From: Carnegiea gigantea
Taxonomy: Eukaryota; Streptophyta; Magnoliopsida; Caryophyllales; Cactaceae
DNA: 64,000 nucleotides
Reading direction: 5' to 3'
Assembly (NCBI GenBank): GCA_029747015.1
Contig: JAKOGI010001269.1
Location: 62,501-126,500, forward strand
The notes under the pieces were generated by a model. The model worked only from the letters and a program-made list of their open reading frames with translations, did no database searches and was not told where the DNA came from. Made by a program: the position numbers and the translations under genes. Positions 35,388 through 45,745 of the stretch are shown here, piece by piece. Each line of letters starts with the position of its first letter. The first letter of the stretch is position 1.

Positions 35388-35984
35388 TGGGGGTCGAATT
35401 CGACCCCAGACAACCCCAAATCACGACCAAATCAAAGCTAGGGTTTCGGTTCTGGGTGTAGCTGAACCAACAACGAATTCAAAAGGGTTTGGGCGTGAAT
35501 TACTGCCAAGTGAGTGGGTAATTAAGCACTGTCAGGTGAGTGAACATCCTCTCCTAAGCTGTTGCTGTTATTTTAAGTATGAATTCAGTAGAATGATGTT
35601 GCATGTCAGATTAAGGTTAGCTCAAGTAGTTAGAATTGTCAGAGATTGATTGAAAATGTGATGCCTGGTAATTTCAAGCCAATTTATGCACGCCCAAACC
35701 GCACAAACATACCTTGCTCACTGCCGCCAGTATGCATGTTTTGAAACAGTAAATTTTCAGCTTAGAAATGCACAGGAATTGTTATAGGCTGTAACCGTAC
35801 TTTCAATAATACCTGAATTGATGCATGTGCAAACTCGCTGCCTGATAATAACTCGAATCATGTTATGCTAAAACGACTTAAATAGGCTTGAAATGTAATT
35901 CCGAGGCAATGAATGACTCTTCAAATCGATACGTGTTAAATCGCGCTTGAAAAATGACTTTAAAATGAATTATGCCTAATTAAT

Positions 35985-36255
35985 GAGTTATAGTTTAAAA
36001 CGGAATTAAAATCGAAGTTAATTTAACGTATTTAGCTTCGATTCAAGTTAATGAGTTATAGTTTAAAACGAAATTAAAATCGAAGTTAATTTAACGTATT
36101 TAGCTTCGATTCAAGTTAATGAGTTATAGTCTAAAACGGAATTAAAATCGAAGTTAATTTAACGTATTTAGCATCGATTCAAGTTATGTAGCTAATTTAT
36201 GAAAATGGATTAAAAACGAAGTTAGTCTAACGTGTTTAGCTTCCATTCGAATTGG
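35985..36255 (+). repeat. 68-bp LTR minisatellite, 5' copy
   Basis: Three good copies of a 68-bp unit (gagttatagtttaaaacgg ... cttcgattcaagttaat) plus a diverged fourth. The 3' LTR has one more recognisable start, at about 45257. No coding frame. Confidence 0.8.
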
Positions 36256-36627
36256 ACTAGCTAATGTTTTATGTGTGTAACGAAATAAATTTGAACCCTT
36301 TTAGTACATTCGTGCTAGGGAAATTACTTCGAAATGCATTGTTGTGTTTAGCATGGAATTATATTTGATTTACTGAATAAAGTATCGTTGAATTACGAAT
36401 AAATGTGGCTATTTGCACGTTTGTTGTAACGCTCCGCTGAATGATGCTGGTTGCTCAGGTAAGGGCCTAAACTCCCCTCTCTTTTTCATAAGCTAATATG
36501 ATAAGATGATGTGATTAATAAATCGATGAATCGAGTTGGTAGTTGGATGGTTTGAGGAAAGAATTATGAGCGATCGAGGTCTTGTGGTACGGTGCTTGTG
36601 AGGAGGGAGTTCGGGTTATGAAATTAC

Positions 36628-36660
36628 CGCAATCGTGTGGATTGCGAGGCCATGTGTGGC
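36628..36660 (+). other. Conserved twin hairpin in LTR
   Basis: Stem CGCAATC/GATTGCG with loop gtgtg, then stem GCCA/TGGC with loop tgtg, two bases apart. Identical to 1988-2020 and 45713-45745. It lies downstream of the TATA box, so it would be in the genomic RNA at both ends. Confidence 0.6.
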
Positions 36661-38182
36661 TCATTGTGTTGAAATGATTACGAAGTGTTTAAATGTGATG
36701 TGTGTGTTTCCCTTTCCTTGCATATTTAAAATGTAACATGTGTATGGAAGGGGGATGTTTTGACTAATGACTTTTCATGTGTTTTAAATGAACAATAGCC
36801 ATGTCTAGTAACGAGCTATGGCCTATTTTAGCTATTCAAATAGTATTTGGGAGGAACCCCTAAAACGTTTTAACAAAAGGGAGATGGGAATTATACGTTG
36901 AATGATTTCATTGTTTGAAACGGAAAACTACTAGCCGTTATGGCCGATACGCTTTGAGTGGCTAAGATAATGTGCTGCGGACAATATGATATAATGTAAT
37001 GTTTTCCTAGGGGATAAGTCCGGATAAACCCTAGAGGCCCTGACGAGGGTTAATGTAATGGTCCGATATGTTATATGTAGCCATCCCGGGAGTAAGAGCT
37101 TAAGCATGAGCGTTAGGTCTCACTATGGGATCGAGGATAGTTCTCACCCAATCAGCACCCTGTAATGATCTTAGGCCACAAGTATTTTCCTTATGAATGA
37201 AAAATGTAGTTGGCAATTGCCGTCTTAAATGCTTTATGAAAAGAAAGGTTGAAGGTCGACTAATAGTTGATTGAAAGAAAGATGAGCAGTCGTAATACGA
37301 CTAATATGAATGAAAATGCTTTGTTTCATATGATCTCAAGTAGTGTATGGTCAAGTTCTCATGTTTACTCCAGATAGTTACGTTTGCATCAAGTCATTAT
37401 GTTGCGTTAAGTAACTATACTTAGAAAGTGCATGTTGGACGAATGAGTATTAATACATCTCACAATCACGTCCTATGATGCCCATCCTTAACATGCCAAC
37501 GTTCCTCGCATGAAGAACACTTTATGTTAATAATATGGTCAAGTGCCCCTAATGTGTATCGCATAGCTCAACGTAACTTGAATACCACGTGCACATTAAC
37601 AAATGCACACTAAAGGTCATAGAACTTGGAAAAGGTTTACTTTAGGAAGTGGAGGGGGCACTCATTGAGCACGTAGTGACTCACTCCATTTCCTTCCCCT
37701 TTTCCCCTTCCCAGGTAATGAATGAAAGATTATGCGTGCTGCTTGCTTACGGACATCCAGTCTTCCAGAAAGTGTTCTTATGTTGCTGCTGCTTGCTGAA
37801 GCTGCCATGTCCTTCTTTGTTAGATGTAATGTAAAGAGTAAACATGTAGTTGGCTCTGGACTATCTGCGAACCATGTAACTAACTGTATGACTGTTGTAA
37901 AGGCATAAGCCTCAACCGCGAGTGTGTGACTCGCTGGAAACTCCTATTTCCTTTTTGAATTTTAGTTGTAATGATACAGGTACCCTACAAATTATAATGT
38001 AAATTATGGAAATGTTGATATTACAGACGGAACTCTGCCGGATTCGTCCCAGGTTTTTCTAACCTAAGCTAAAGTTGGGTAAAAATTAGGAAGAAAATTA
38101 AAAGAAGAAGAGCCTTAAGGGTCTCCTCGGGGGATCCTGGCGGTGTGACATCCCTGGTAGGTAGTGGGGGTGTTACATTGGG

Positions 38183-38195
38183 TGGTATCAGAGCC
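38183..38195 (+). other. Primer binding site (iMet tRNA)
   Basis: TGGTATCAGAGCC, five bases after the 5' LTR end, is complementary to the 3' end of plant initiator tRNA-Met, the usual primer for chromoviruses. Confidence 0.85.
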
Positions 38196-38349
38196 ATAGG
38201 TTGCATATGCATATAGATGTGACCTTAGGAGTGTCAATTTGTGAAATTATGTGCCTTAAAGTGTTTACTTGAGCCTACTACGTGCTTACTTGAGGACACA
38301 AACTAGAACATGGTTTAGGACTCCCATTCAAATGCGTGCTTCTTAGTTC

Positions 38350-39024
38350 ATGTCTAATCTCGTGTGGTGGTGTAGGATGGTGTTTAGCATTGATGATTTC
38401 GAGTACCTCCCATTCTGGCTGGCCGCGTGGAATGCGGTTTTCTTTTGGGAAGCAGTGATTAGGAGTAACCAGAGGGGACCCTTACGGGTCACCCAAAACC
38501 ACTGGACTTACAAGTTCATCCGAACGATGCCGTGCACGGGAAGATGGGGCGAGGTCACCTCAATCCTCCGTCTATTTCATGTACGCAGGGGAGCTTATAC
38601 TCCGTTTACTTTCCGGGGATTAGTGGATTTCCTGATGTTAGCAGAAGGACGGGTGGATTCCTTAGGAAGTACCCCCTTGGGAAGGAGCGATGTTGCCATG
38701 CAAATGATCAATACGGCTCTAATTGCTCCTGCTGCTACCCAACAACTACCAATCACAATAGTAGAGAGAAATCAGATTGAACATCGTCAAATGAGACTTC
38801 TGTTCGCAGAAAACCCTCAGGCAAGACGATACAAGCGAGTAGCCACTCTATGGGCACGTTGGATAGATTCCTTTGGTGCACAATACCCCCGGGGCTGGCA
38901 AGCCACGATGCTCAGAATGAGAGAACTGGTGGATGGAGCACCTGATGTGGAGTACTCCCCACCATTTGTGTTATGGGACCTACTAGCCCCAGTTGAGTCT
39001 GAGGGCTCGAATGATCCAACGTAG
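38350..39024 (+). CDS. Extra pre-gag ORF of unknown function (224 aa)
   Basis: An uninterrupted frame between the primer site and gag in the youngest element of the window. ATG at 38350 (MSNLVWWCRMVFS), stop TAG at 39022-39024. The product is rich in tryptophan (11 of 224) and arginine, with hydrophobic and aromatic residues concentrated in the first third (EYLPFWLAAWNAVFFWEA) and a basic middle (about residues 135-170). No signal peptide, clear transmembrane pattern, Cys/His motif or known domain was recognised. Tekay-type elements normally start with gag. Extra ORFs before gag are known in Ogre-type Tat elements, but I see no resemblance. It may be an accessory protein expressed from the genomic RNA ahead of gag, or a captured host fragment. 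There is no in-frame overlap with gag, which starts 330 bp later. Confidence 0.55.
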   Translation: MSNLVWWCRMVFSIDDFEYLPFWLAAWNAVFFWEAVIRSNQRGPLRVTQNHWTYKFIRTMPCTGRWGEVTSILRLFHVRRGAYTPFTFRGLVDFLMLAEGRVDSLGSTPLGRSDVAMQMINTALIAPAATQQLPITIVERNQIEHRQMRLLFAENPQARRYKRVATLWARWIDSFGAQYPRGWQATMLRMRELVDGAPDVEYSPPFVLWDLLAPVESEGSNDPT

Positions 39025-39211
39025 ATGATCCCCCTGAAGAGGGTTCCTCAGGTGGTAATTAGGGTGGTAATAGGGGCTATGTGTAGCCTGGAGTCGCCAA
39101 TGTGTGCATTGTATTTAAATAAAACTTGGTTAATGTGCGTTTGAAAATGAATAAACATGGGTGATACCCGATATTTCGTGATTCGTGAAAGCGCATTTTT
39201 TTTGAGAAGTG

Positions 39212-39242
39212 ATTCGTGCGACCAAAATAGGATCGCACGAAT
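39212..39242 (+). other. Perfect 10-bp inverted repeat before gag
   Basis: ATTCGTGCGA (39212-39221) and TCGCACGAAT (39233-39242) around an 11-base loop, in the 330-bp gap between the extra ORF and gag. Strong enough to fold in RNA. A role in packaging or in gag translation is inference. Confidence 0.6.
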
Positions 39243-39354
39243 ACTTAAAGCTCTGTACATTCTGTTTAATGTTGTACTATGTTTATAAATGCTTTTGACA
39301 ATCTATTTTTATGAATAAAAACTAAACAACTTTGCATAAACGACTGTGTAGCCA

Positions 39355-42282
39355 ATGCCTCCACGAAGGGAACAGATGGCGGCACCAACCGCCTTGGAGA
39401 TGATTTATCAGTTTAATAAGTTGAGACCACCAAGGTTTAGTGGTGGAACAGATCCTCTTGCCTATGAGGAATGGCTAAGAAGGATGGAGAATTTGTTTGA
39501 AGTAATGGACTGCCCCGAAAATTTTAAAGTACGTCTGGCGACCCATCAGTTCGAAAAGGAAGCAGAATTCTGGTGGGGCACTGTCAAACCTCGAGCGGGT
39601 GAACCAGCTCTAACTTGGGAACAACTAAAAACTGTGATGGATGCTCAGTATTACCCACGAGATGTAAAGAGGGCAAAGGAACAAGAATTTCTACGGTTGA
39701 AACAAGGCCAAATGAGTGTGGTAGAATACGCGGCGAAGTTTAACGAGCTTAGTCGCTTTGCGCCTAATCAAGTCGCAACTGAAGAAATGAAGATGGACCA
39801 CTTCGAGCAAGGTCTTAAAGGACCCATTAAGCGGATGATAGCTGGGCATGTTTTCACCAGCTTCCAGGAGATGTACCAGAGGGCGGTGAAAAGAGCCCGA
39901 GTCATAGCTGAAACCGAAGAGGAAAGTCGTCAGATTGGCCCAGCAAAAAGGAAGTTTAATCAAGGAGGGTCTAGTACCCAGGGAAGCAATAAGATCGGCA
40001 ATTTCGACAACTGGGGAAAAGGAAAACAAGTTGTACCAAGGCAGGTGCTGGAACCCTGCAACCAATGCGGGCGTATGCACTCTGGTCGGTGCCGATATGG
40101 CACACAAGAATGCTATGGGTGTGGATCTACGGACCACAAAATTGCAAATTGCCCCAAAAAGGCGTGGAATCGGCAGAATAGTACACAAGGTTCAGGCACG
40201 GGGGCGAATCCAATTCCACAAAGAGGCCGACCTCCTGTGAATGCAACTTCAGAAGGCAAACGAGGTGGAAAAAGGCCGCAAGCAGGTGGCCGGGTGTTTA
40301 GCTTGGAACGAGGTGAGGCGGAGGACCTCACTGCCACCGTATCAGGTACCCTTTTTATTAAACATCTTTATGCTTATGTTTTATTTGATTCAGGTGCCAC
40401 ACATTCTTTTGTAAATCCTACCTTTGCAAGGAAACTCGCTAGCAAGCCCAGTGAAATGGATGTACAATTATGTGTGACTACCCCCTTAGGGTCTGCTTAC
40501 TATACCGACCTTGTCTTTAAGGACTGTGCTATTCAATTGGAAGGGAGAACTCTCCCTGTAGACCTAATACAGTTGGATATACAAGGTTGGGATGTTATTC
40601 TAGGGATGGACTGGTTAATGAGACATAAAGTTACTATTGACTGCGAGAGAAAGCTGGTTACCTTCACGGCCTCCAATGGAGAAAGAGTAACCTTTAAGGG
40701 AAGTGGCCACCAAGTAACCATTCCAACGGTATCTGCTATGCAAGCACTCAAAATGTTGAAGAAAGGATGTCAGGGCTATTGGTGTGCAATTGAGGTCGCA
40801 GAACTAAAGGAGCCGGACTTGAGTGAGATTCCGGTAGCGAGGGAATTTCCACAGGTGTTTCGAGAGGTACCGGGGCTACCACCCGACAGAGAAATCGAAT
40901 TCACCATTGAACTAGTGCCTGGAACCGCTCCAATATCCAAGGCACCTTATCGAATGGCACCTGCGGAATTGGCGGAGTTGAAAACTCAGTTGCAAGAGCT
41001 ACTAGATAAGGGGTTAATTCAGCCTAGTGTTTCACCCTGGGGAGCACCAGTACTATTTGTGAAGAAGAAAGATGGGAGTTTTAGGTTATGTATTGACTAT
41101 CGAGAACTAAACAAGGTAACGGTTAAGAATAAATACCCACTCCCTCGAAATGATGACCTGTTTGATCAATTGGCTGGTGCTTCGGTGTTCTCGAAGATTG
41201 ATTTGAGATCGGGGTACCATCAATTGAAGATCAAGAAGGGGGACGTGCCTAAAACTGCTTTTCGCACTCGATATGGCCACTACGAGTTCTTGGTGTTACC
41301 GTTCGGACTGACGAACGCTCCTGCCTTCTTTATGGACTTGATGAACAGAGTCCTTAGGCCCTTCCTAGATAAATTTGTAGTGGTGTTCATCGATGATATC
41401 CTGGTTTACTCCAAGACCAAGGAAGAGCATGCAAACCACTTGCGAATGGTGCTGAAAACCCTAGAGGAGCACAAATTATATGCCAAACTTAAAAAGTGTG
41501 AGTTCTGGTTAGAAAGGGTGCAATTTCTGGGACACATAGTGACCAAAGATGGCATCTCGGTGGATCCGGCAAAGGTGGAGGCCATTATAAACTGGCCAAG
41601 ACCAACAAACGTCTCCGAAGTGCGAAGCTTTTTAGGTATAGCTGGCTACTATCGAAGGTTTGTAGAAGGATTTTCAAAACTAGCCTTACCTATTACCAAA
41701 CTACTTCGGAAGGCCACTAAATTTGAATGGACCCCAGAGTGTGAAGATAGCTTTCAGGAGCTAAAGAAACGTTTGGTATCTGCACCAATATTGGCGATAC
41801 CTGAAGGCAATGAAGGATTTGTAATCTACAGTGATGCGTCCAAGAAGGGACTGGGTTGTGTATTAATGCAGAAAGATAGAGTTATTGCTTATGCCTCTCG
41901 CCAATTGAAGCCCTACGAAGAGAATTATCCAACACATGACCTAGAATTGGCCGCGGTGGTATTTGCCTTGAAAATCTGGAGACATTACCTCTATGGAGTA
42001 AGGTGTGAAGTATACACTGACCACAAGAGCTTGAAATACATCTTTACTCAAAAAGAGTTAAACATGAGACAAAGAAGATGGCTAGAACTCCTTAAGGATT
42101 ATGATATGGAGATCAAATATCATCCTGGAAGAGCAAACGTGGTGGCTGACGCACTGAGTAGAAAATCCATGGGGTCTGTAGCCTGTCTACTTACACAAGA
42201 AAAGAGACTCCTAAGGGAGCTCGACGTGCTACAAATAGAGGTAGTACTGCGAGGAAATCAAGGCTACTTGACAGCGCTCTAA
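39355..42282 (+). CDS. Gag-protease-RT-RNase H polyprotein, ends at premature TAA
   Basis: 975 codons. Gag core at about residues 20-185 ([29 protein letters not shown]). Two Cys-rich segments at about 235-266, the second a CCHC zinc knuckle ([14 protein letters not shown]). Protease DSGATHSFV at about 345. RT from about 569 (VKKKDGSFR) with catalytic FIDDIL at about 677-682. RNase H from about 820 with SDASKKGLG (Asp at about 827) and the HDLELAAVV motif. Two less usual residues are in RT (YPLPRNDD for the common YPLPRIDD, and APAFF for APAAF). The stop at 42280-42282 lies between RNase H and integrase and the downstream frame is in phase, so a single substitution separates this from a full-length polyprotein of about 1,465 codons. 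The ATG at 39355 precedes the first gag residues by a usual distance. Confidence 0.9.
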   Translation: MPPRREQMAAPTALEMIYQFNKLRPPRFSGGTDPLAYEEWLRRMENLFEVMDCPENFKVRLATHQFEKEAEFWWGTVKPRAGEPALTWEQLKTVMDAQYYPRDVKRAKEQEFLRLKQGQMSVVEYAAKFNELSRFAPNQVATEEMKMDHFEQGLKGPIKRMIAGHVFTSFQEMYQRAVKRARVIAETEEESRQIGPAKRKFNQGGSSTQGSNKIGNFDNWGKGKQVVPRQVLEPCNQCGRMHSGRCRYGTQECYGCGSTDHKIANCPKKAWNRQNSTQGSGTGANPIPQRGRPPVNATSEGKRGGKRPQAGGRVFSLERGEAEDLTATVSGTLFIKHLYAYVLFDSGATHSFVNPTFARKLASKPSEMDVQLCVTTPLGSAYYTDLVFKDCAIQLEGRTLPVDLIQLDIQGWDVILGMDWLMRHKVTIDCERKLVTFTASNGERVTFKGSGHQVTIPTVSAMQALKMLKKGCQGYWCAIEVAELKEPDLSEIPVAREFPQVFREVPGLPPDREIEFTIELVPGTAPISKAPYRMAPAELAELKTQLQELLDKGLIQPSVSPWGAPVLFVKKKDGSFRLCIDYRELNKVTVKNKYPLPRNDDLFDQLAGASVFSKIDLRSGYHQLKIKKGDVPKTAFRTRYGHYEFLVLPFGLTNAPAFFMDLMNRVLRPFLDKFVVVFIDDILVYSKTKEEHANHLRMVLKTLEEHKLYAKLKKCEFWLERVQFLGHIVTKDGISVDPAKVEAIINWPRPTNVSEVRSFLGIAGYYRRFVEGFSKLALPITKLLRKATKFEWTPECEDSFQELKKRLVSAPILAIPEGNEGFVIYSDASKKGLGCVLMQKDRVIAYASRQLKPYEENYPTHDLELAAVVFALKIWRHYLYGVRCEVYTDHKSLKYIFTQKELNMRQRRWLELLKDYDMEIKYHPGRANVVADALSRKSMGSVACLLTQEKRLLRELDVLQIEVVLRGNQGYLTAL

Positions 42283-43752
42283 GTCTCTTCGCCATTGATC
42301 GAAACGATCAAACAACAGCAGAAGGATGACCCTGAACTTATGAGGACAAAGAAAGGCATGGAAGAGGGAAAGAACAAGGAATTCTCCATCCGAAATGAGG
42401 TACTTTGGTATGGGAATAGACTGTGTGTACCGAACATAACAGCTCTCAAGGAGGAATTATTAAAGGAGGCGCACAATTCCACACTTGTTGTACACCCTGG
42501 GAGTACGAAGATGTACCATGATTTGAAGACCCATTACTGGTGGAATGGCATGAAAAGGGATATCGCAGAGTACGTGGCTCGATGCCTTACGTGCCAACGG
42601 GTGAAAACCGAGCATCAGAAACCTGGAGGTTTACTGCAACCCTTGCCAATTCCTGAGTGGAAATGGGAACACATCACCATGGATTTCATGATTGGAATGC
42701 CAAAAACCATCAAACAACACGACGGTGTGTGGGTTATAGTTGACAGATTGACCAAGGCTGCACACTTCTTGCCCATCAAGGCCACTTTCACCTCTGAGCA
42801 ACTAGCTAACCTATACATTAAGGAGATAGTTAGACTGCATGGTGTGCCACTCAGTATTGTGTCAGATCGCGATACCAAGTTTGCATCTCGCTTCTGGCAT
42901 GGGTTTCAAAGAGCAATGGGTACAAAATTACGATTAAGTACGGCCTTCCATCCTCAGACGGACGGTCAATCCGAAAGAACTATTCAAACTCTGGAGGATA
43001 TGTTGAGAGCCTGTGCCCTCGATTCTGCTGGAACTTGGGATCATAACTTGCCTCTGGTTGAATTTGCGTACAATAATAGTCACCACGCCAGTATAGGCAT
43101 GGCTCCTTTCGAGGCGCTATACGGTAGACGTTGCAAAACTCCAGTTTGTTGGAATGAAATAGGAGAAAGGGAACCATCCAAGGTTGACTTAATCGATCGA
43201 ACGATCGGAATAATCAAGGCCATCCGCCAGAGATTGCAAGTTGCGCAAAGTAGACAAAAGAGCTACGCGGATAATAGGAGAAGGCCACTGGAGTTTGAGA
43301 TTGGAGACCATGTATTTCTGAAAGTGTCCCCACTTAAGGGGAGCATAAGATTTGGACAAAAGGGGAAACTAAGCCCACGGTTCATTGGACCGTTTGAAGT
43401 CTTGCAGAAAGTAGGATCGGTTGCATACCAATTGGCCTTACCACCCTCATTGCAAGGCATCCACGATGTATTCCATGTATCCAGTCTCAGGAAATATGTT
43501 CCGGATCCAAATCATGTCATCCGATATGAACCCCTACAAGTTAAGGAAAATCTTACCTATGTAGAAGAACCCATCCGGATTTTGGAGAAGACGGAAAGGA
43601 AGCTCAGAAATAGGAGCATTCCCTACGTTAAGGTGTTATGGAAACATCACAAGGTGGCAGAAGCAACTTGGGAGTTGGAAAGCGAAATGCGTGAGAAATA
43701 TCCCGCATTATTTTCACCAGGTGAGCAAATTTCGAGGACGAAATTCTTTTAA
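42283..43752 (+). pseudogene. Integrase with chromodomain, cut off by upstream stop
   Basis: Same frame as the upstream polyprotein, after the TAA; the first ATG is at 42295. Residues counted from there: HHCC zinc finger at about 59-102 (CLTCQRVK at its end); catalytic core with Asp at about 130 (TMDFMIG), Asp at about 191 (SDRDTKF) and Glu at about 227 (QSERTIQ), giving the D,D35E spacing; GPF module near SPRFIGPFEV; and a chromodomain-like C-terminus from about 423 (YVEEPIRILEKTERKL, VLWKHHKVAEATWE), the mark of chromoviruses that guides insertion to marked chromatin. All catalytic residues are present. It is expressed only if the stop is read through, so it is listed as a pseudogene. The stop codon of this part (TAA, 43750-43752) lies at the polypurine tract. 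Confidence 0.88.
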
Positions 43753-43763
43753 GGGGGGGAGAG
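43751..43763 (+). other. Polypurine tract (chromovirus)
   Basis: aagggggggagag directly before the 3' LTR, overlapping the end of the integrase reading frame. It primes plus-strand DNA synthesis. Confidence 0.88.
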
Positions 43764-45053
43764 TGTAAGGGCCATGCTTTCGTGCTATCACCGACTAACT
43801 GTTTAGTTGTTGATTTTACCAGTTGCTTTTAATTTGTTATCCGACGAAAGTATTAAATCGACCGTGTGAGTTTTTAGCGACTAGTTTCAATAAAAGGGGC
43901 GATTATTTGACTAATATTATCATTGACGCTACTTATTTATAAAACATTTGAATCTATGCTAAACCCAGTTTTTAAAATCGCTTTTCGTTTTACTTGACAG
44001 ATTCCCAAAGTTTAAACCAAAATGTACATGGTAGGTCGTTCAATTTGGGTTTAACCTAACTATTAGCGAGTACGGATCAAAATTTAGCTGTATGTTGTTA
44101 GTTTAACCCCAAAAAAAAAAAAAAAGTTTGAAAAGGGGGAAGGGGGACCGAAGTCGGGCAGAACCCGACCCCCCCTCCTCTCGCACCTCGCTCTCTCTCT
44201 CTGCTACGCTCTCTCTCTCTCTCTCGCGGGCCACCGGTCGCCGCCTGGCGTCACCGCCGGCCGTCACGTGTCGCCGGCGAGAGGAGGAGCTGTCTGGCCT
44301 CACCCACGCGTTGCCAGCCACCCAACCACTGCCTGTTTTCCTTCCCCACGTCACACGAACGAGTCAGCTCTCCAACCACGCGTCTAACACCTAAAAACCA
44401 CCGCCCACGTGCCGGATTCCGGCGAGCCACTGCCCACTCCACCTCCTCTATAAATCTGGGGGTCGAATTCGACCCCAGACAACCCCAAATCGCGACCAAA
44501 TCAAAGCTAGGGTTTCGGTTCTGGGTGTAGCTGAACCAAGAACGAATTCAAAAGGGTTTGGGCGTGAATTACTGCCAAGTGAGTGGGTAATTAAGCACTT
44601 TCAGGTGAGTGAACATCCTCTCCTAAGCTGTTGCTGTTATTTTAAGTATGAATTCAGTAGAATGATGTTGCATGTCAGATTAAGGTTAGCTCAAGTAGTT
44701 AGAAATGTCAGAGATTGATTGAAAATGTGATGCCTGGTAATTTCAAGCCTATTTATGCACGCCCAAACCGCACAAACATACCTTGCTCACTGCCGTCAGT
44801 ATGCATGTTTTGAAACAGTAAATTTTCAGCTTAGAAATGCACAGGAATTGTTATAGGCTGTAACCGTACTTTCAATAATACCTGAATTGATGCATGTGCA
44901 AACTCGCTGCCTGATAATAACTCGAATCATGTTATGCTAAAACGACTTAAATAGGCTTGAAATGTAATTCCGAGGCAATGAATGACTCTTCAAATCGATA
45001 CGTGTTAAATCGCGCTTGAAAAATGACTTTAAAATGAATTATGCCTAATTAAT

Positions 45054-45330
45054 GAGTTATAGTTTAAAACGGAATTAAAATCGAAGTTAATTTAACGTAT
45101 TTAGCTTCGATTCAAGTTAATGAGTTATAGTTTAAAACGGAATTAAAATCGAAGTTAATTTAACGTATTTAGCTTCGATTCAAGTTAATGAGTTATAGTT
45201 TAAAACGGAATTAAAATCGAAGTTAATTTAACGTATTTAGCTTCGATTCAAGTTAATGAGTTATAGTTTTTAAAATCGAAGTTAATTAAAATTCGAAGTT
45301 AATGGATTAACGTAACGTGTTTAGCTTCCA
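45054..45330 (+). repeat. 68-bp LTR minisatellite, 3' copy
   Basis: Three full copies starting 45054, 45122 and 45190, and a fourth from about 45257 that is rearranged (a duplicated aaaatcgaagttaat piece). The copy number and internal structure differ from the 5' LTR. Confidence 0.8.
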
Positions 45331-45712
45331 TTCGAATTGGACTAGCTAATGTTTTATGTGTGTAACGAAATAAATTTGAACCCTTTTAGTACATTCGTGC
45401 TAGGGAAATTACTTCGAAATGCATTGTTGTGTTTAGCATGGAATTATATTTGATTTACTGAATAAAGTATCGTTGAATTACGAATAAATGTGGCTATTTG
45501 CACGTTTGTTGTAACGCTCCGCTGAATGATGCTGGTTGCTCAGGTAAGGGCCTAAACTCCCCTCTCTTTTTCATAAGCTAATATGATAAGATGATGTGAT
45601 TAATAAATCGATGAATCGAGTTGGTAGTTGGATGGTTTGAGGAAAGAATTATGAGCGATCGAGGTCTTGTGGTACGGTGCTTGTGAGGAGGGAGTTCGGG
45701 TTATGAAATTAC

Positions 45713-45745
45713 CGCAATCGTGTGGATTGCGAGGCCATGTGTGGC
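45713..45745 (+). other. Conserved twin hairpin in LTR (3' copy)
   Basis: Same two stems as at 36628-36660, identical in sequence. Confidence 0.6.

Larger units (their letters stand above)
34694..38177 (+). repeat. 5' LTR of chromovirus
   Basis: 3,484 bp, TGTAAGGGCC ... GGGTGTTACA. By eye the first 340 bp and the part after about 36260 are almost identical to the 3' LTR, while 35038-36255 holds most of the substitutions and indels. It contains a poly-A run (35040), CT microsatellites, a GC-rich stretch, a TATA box and a 68-bp minisatellite. Confidence 0.93.

Noticed and set aside
35028..35461. Overlapping frames on both strands in the chromovirus LTR (repeated at 44103-44499)
   Set aside because: They fall in a GC-rich, CT-repeat LTR segment, change frame between the two LTRs and show no domain.
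37649..37834. 61-codon frame identical in both chromovirus LTRs (also 46734-46919)
   Set aside because: Identity reflects LTR duplication, and the frame has no recognisable feature. Not listed as a gene.
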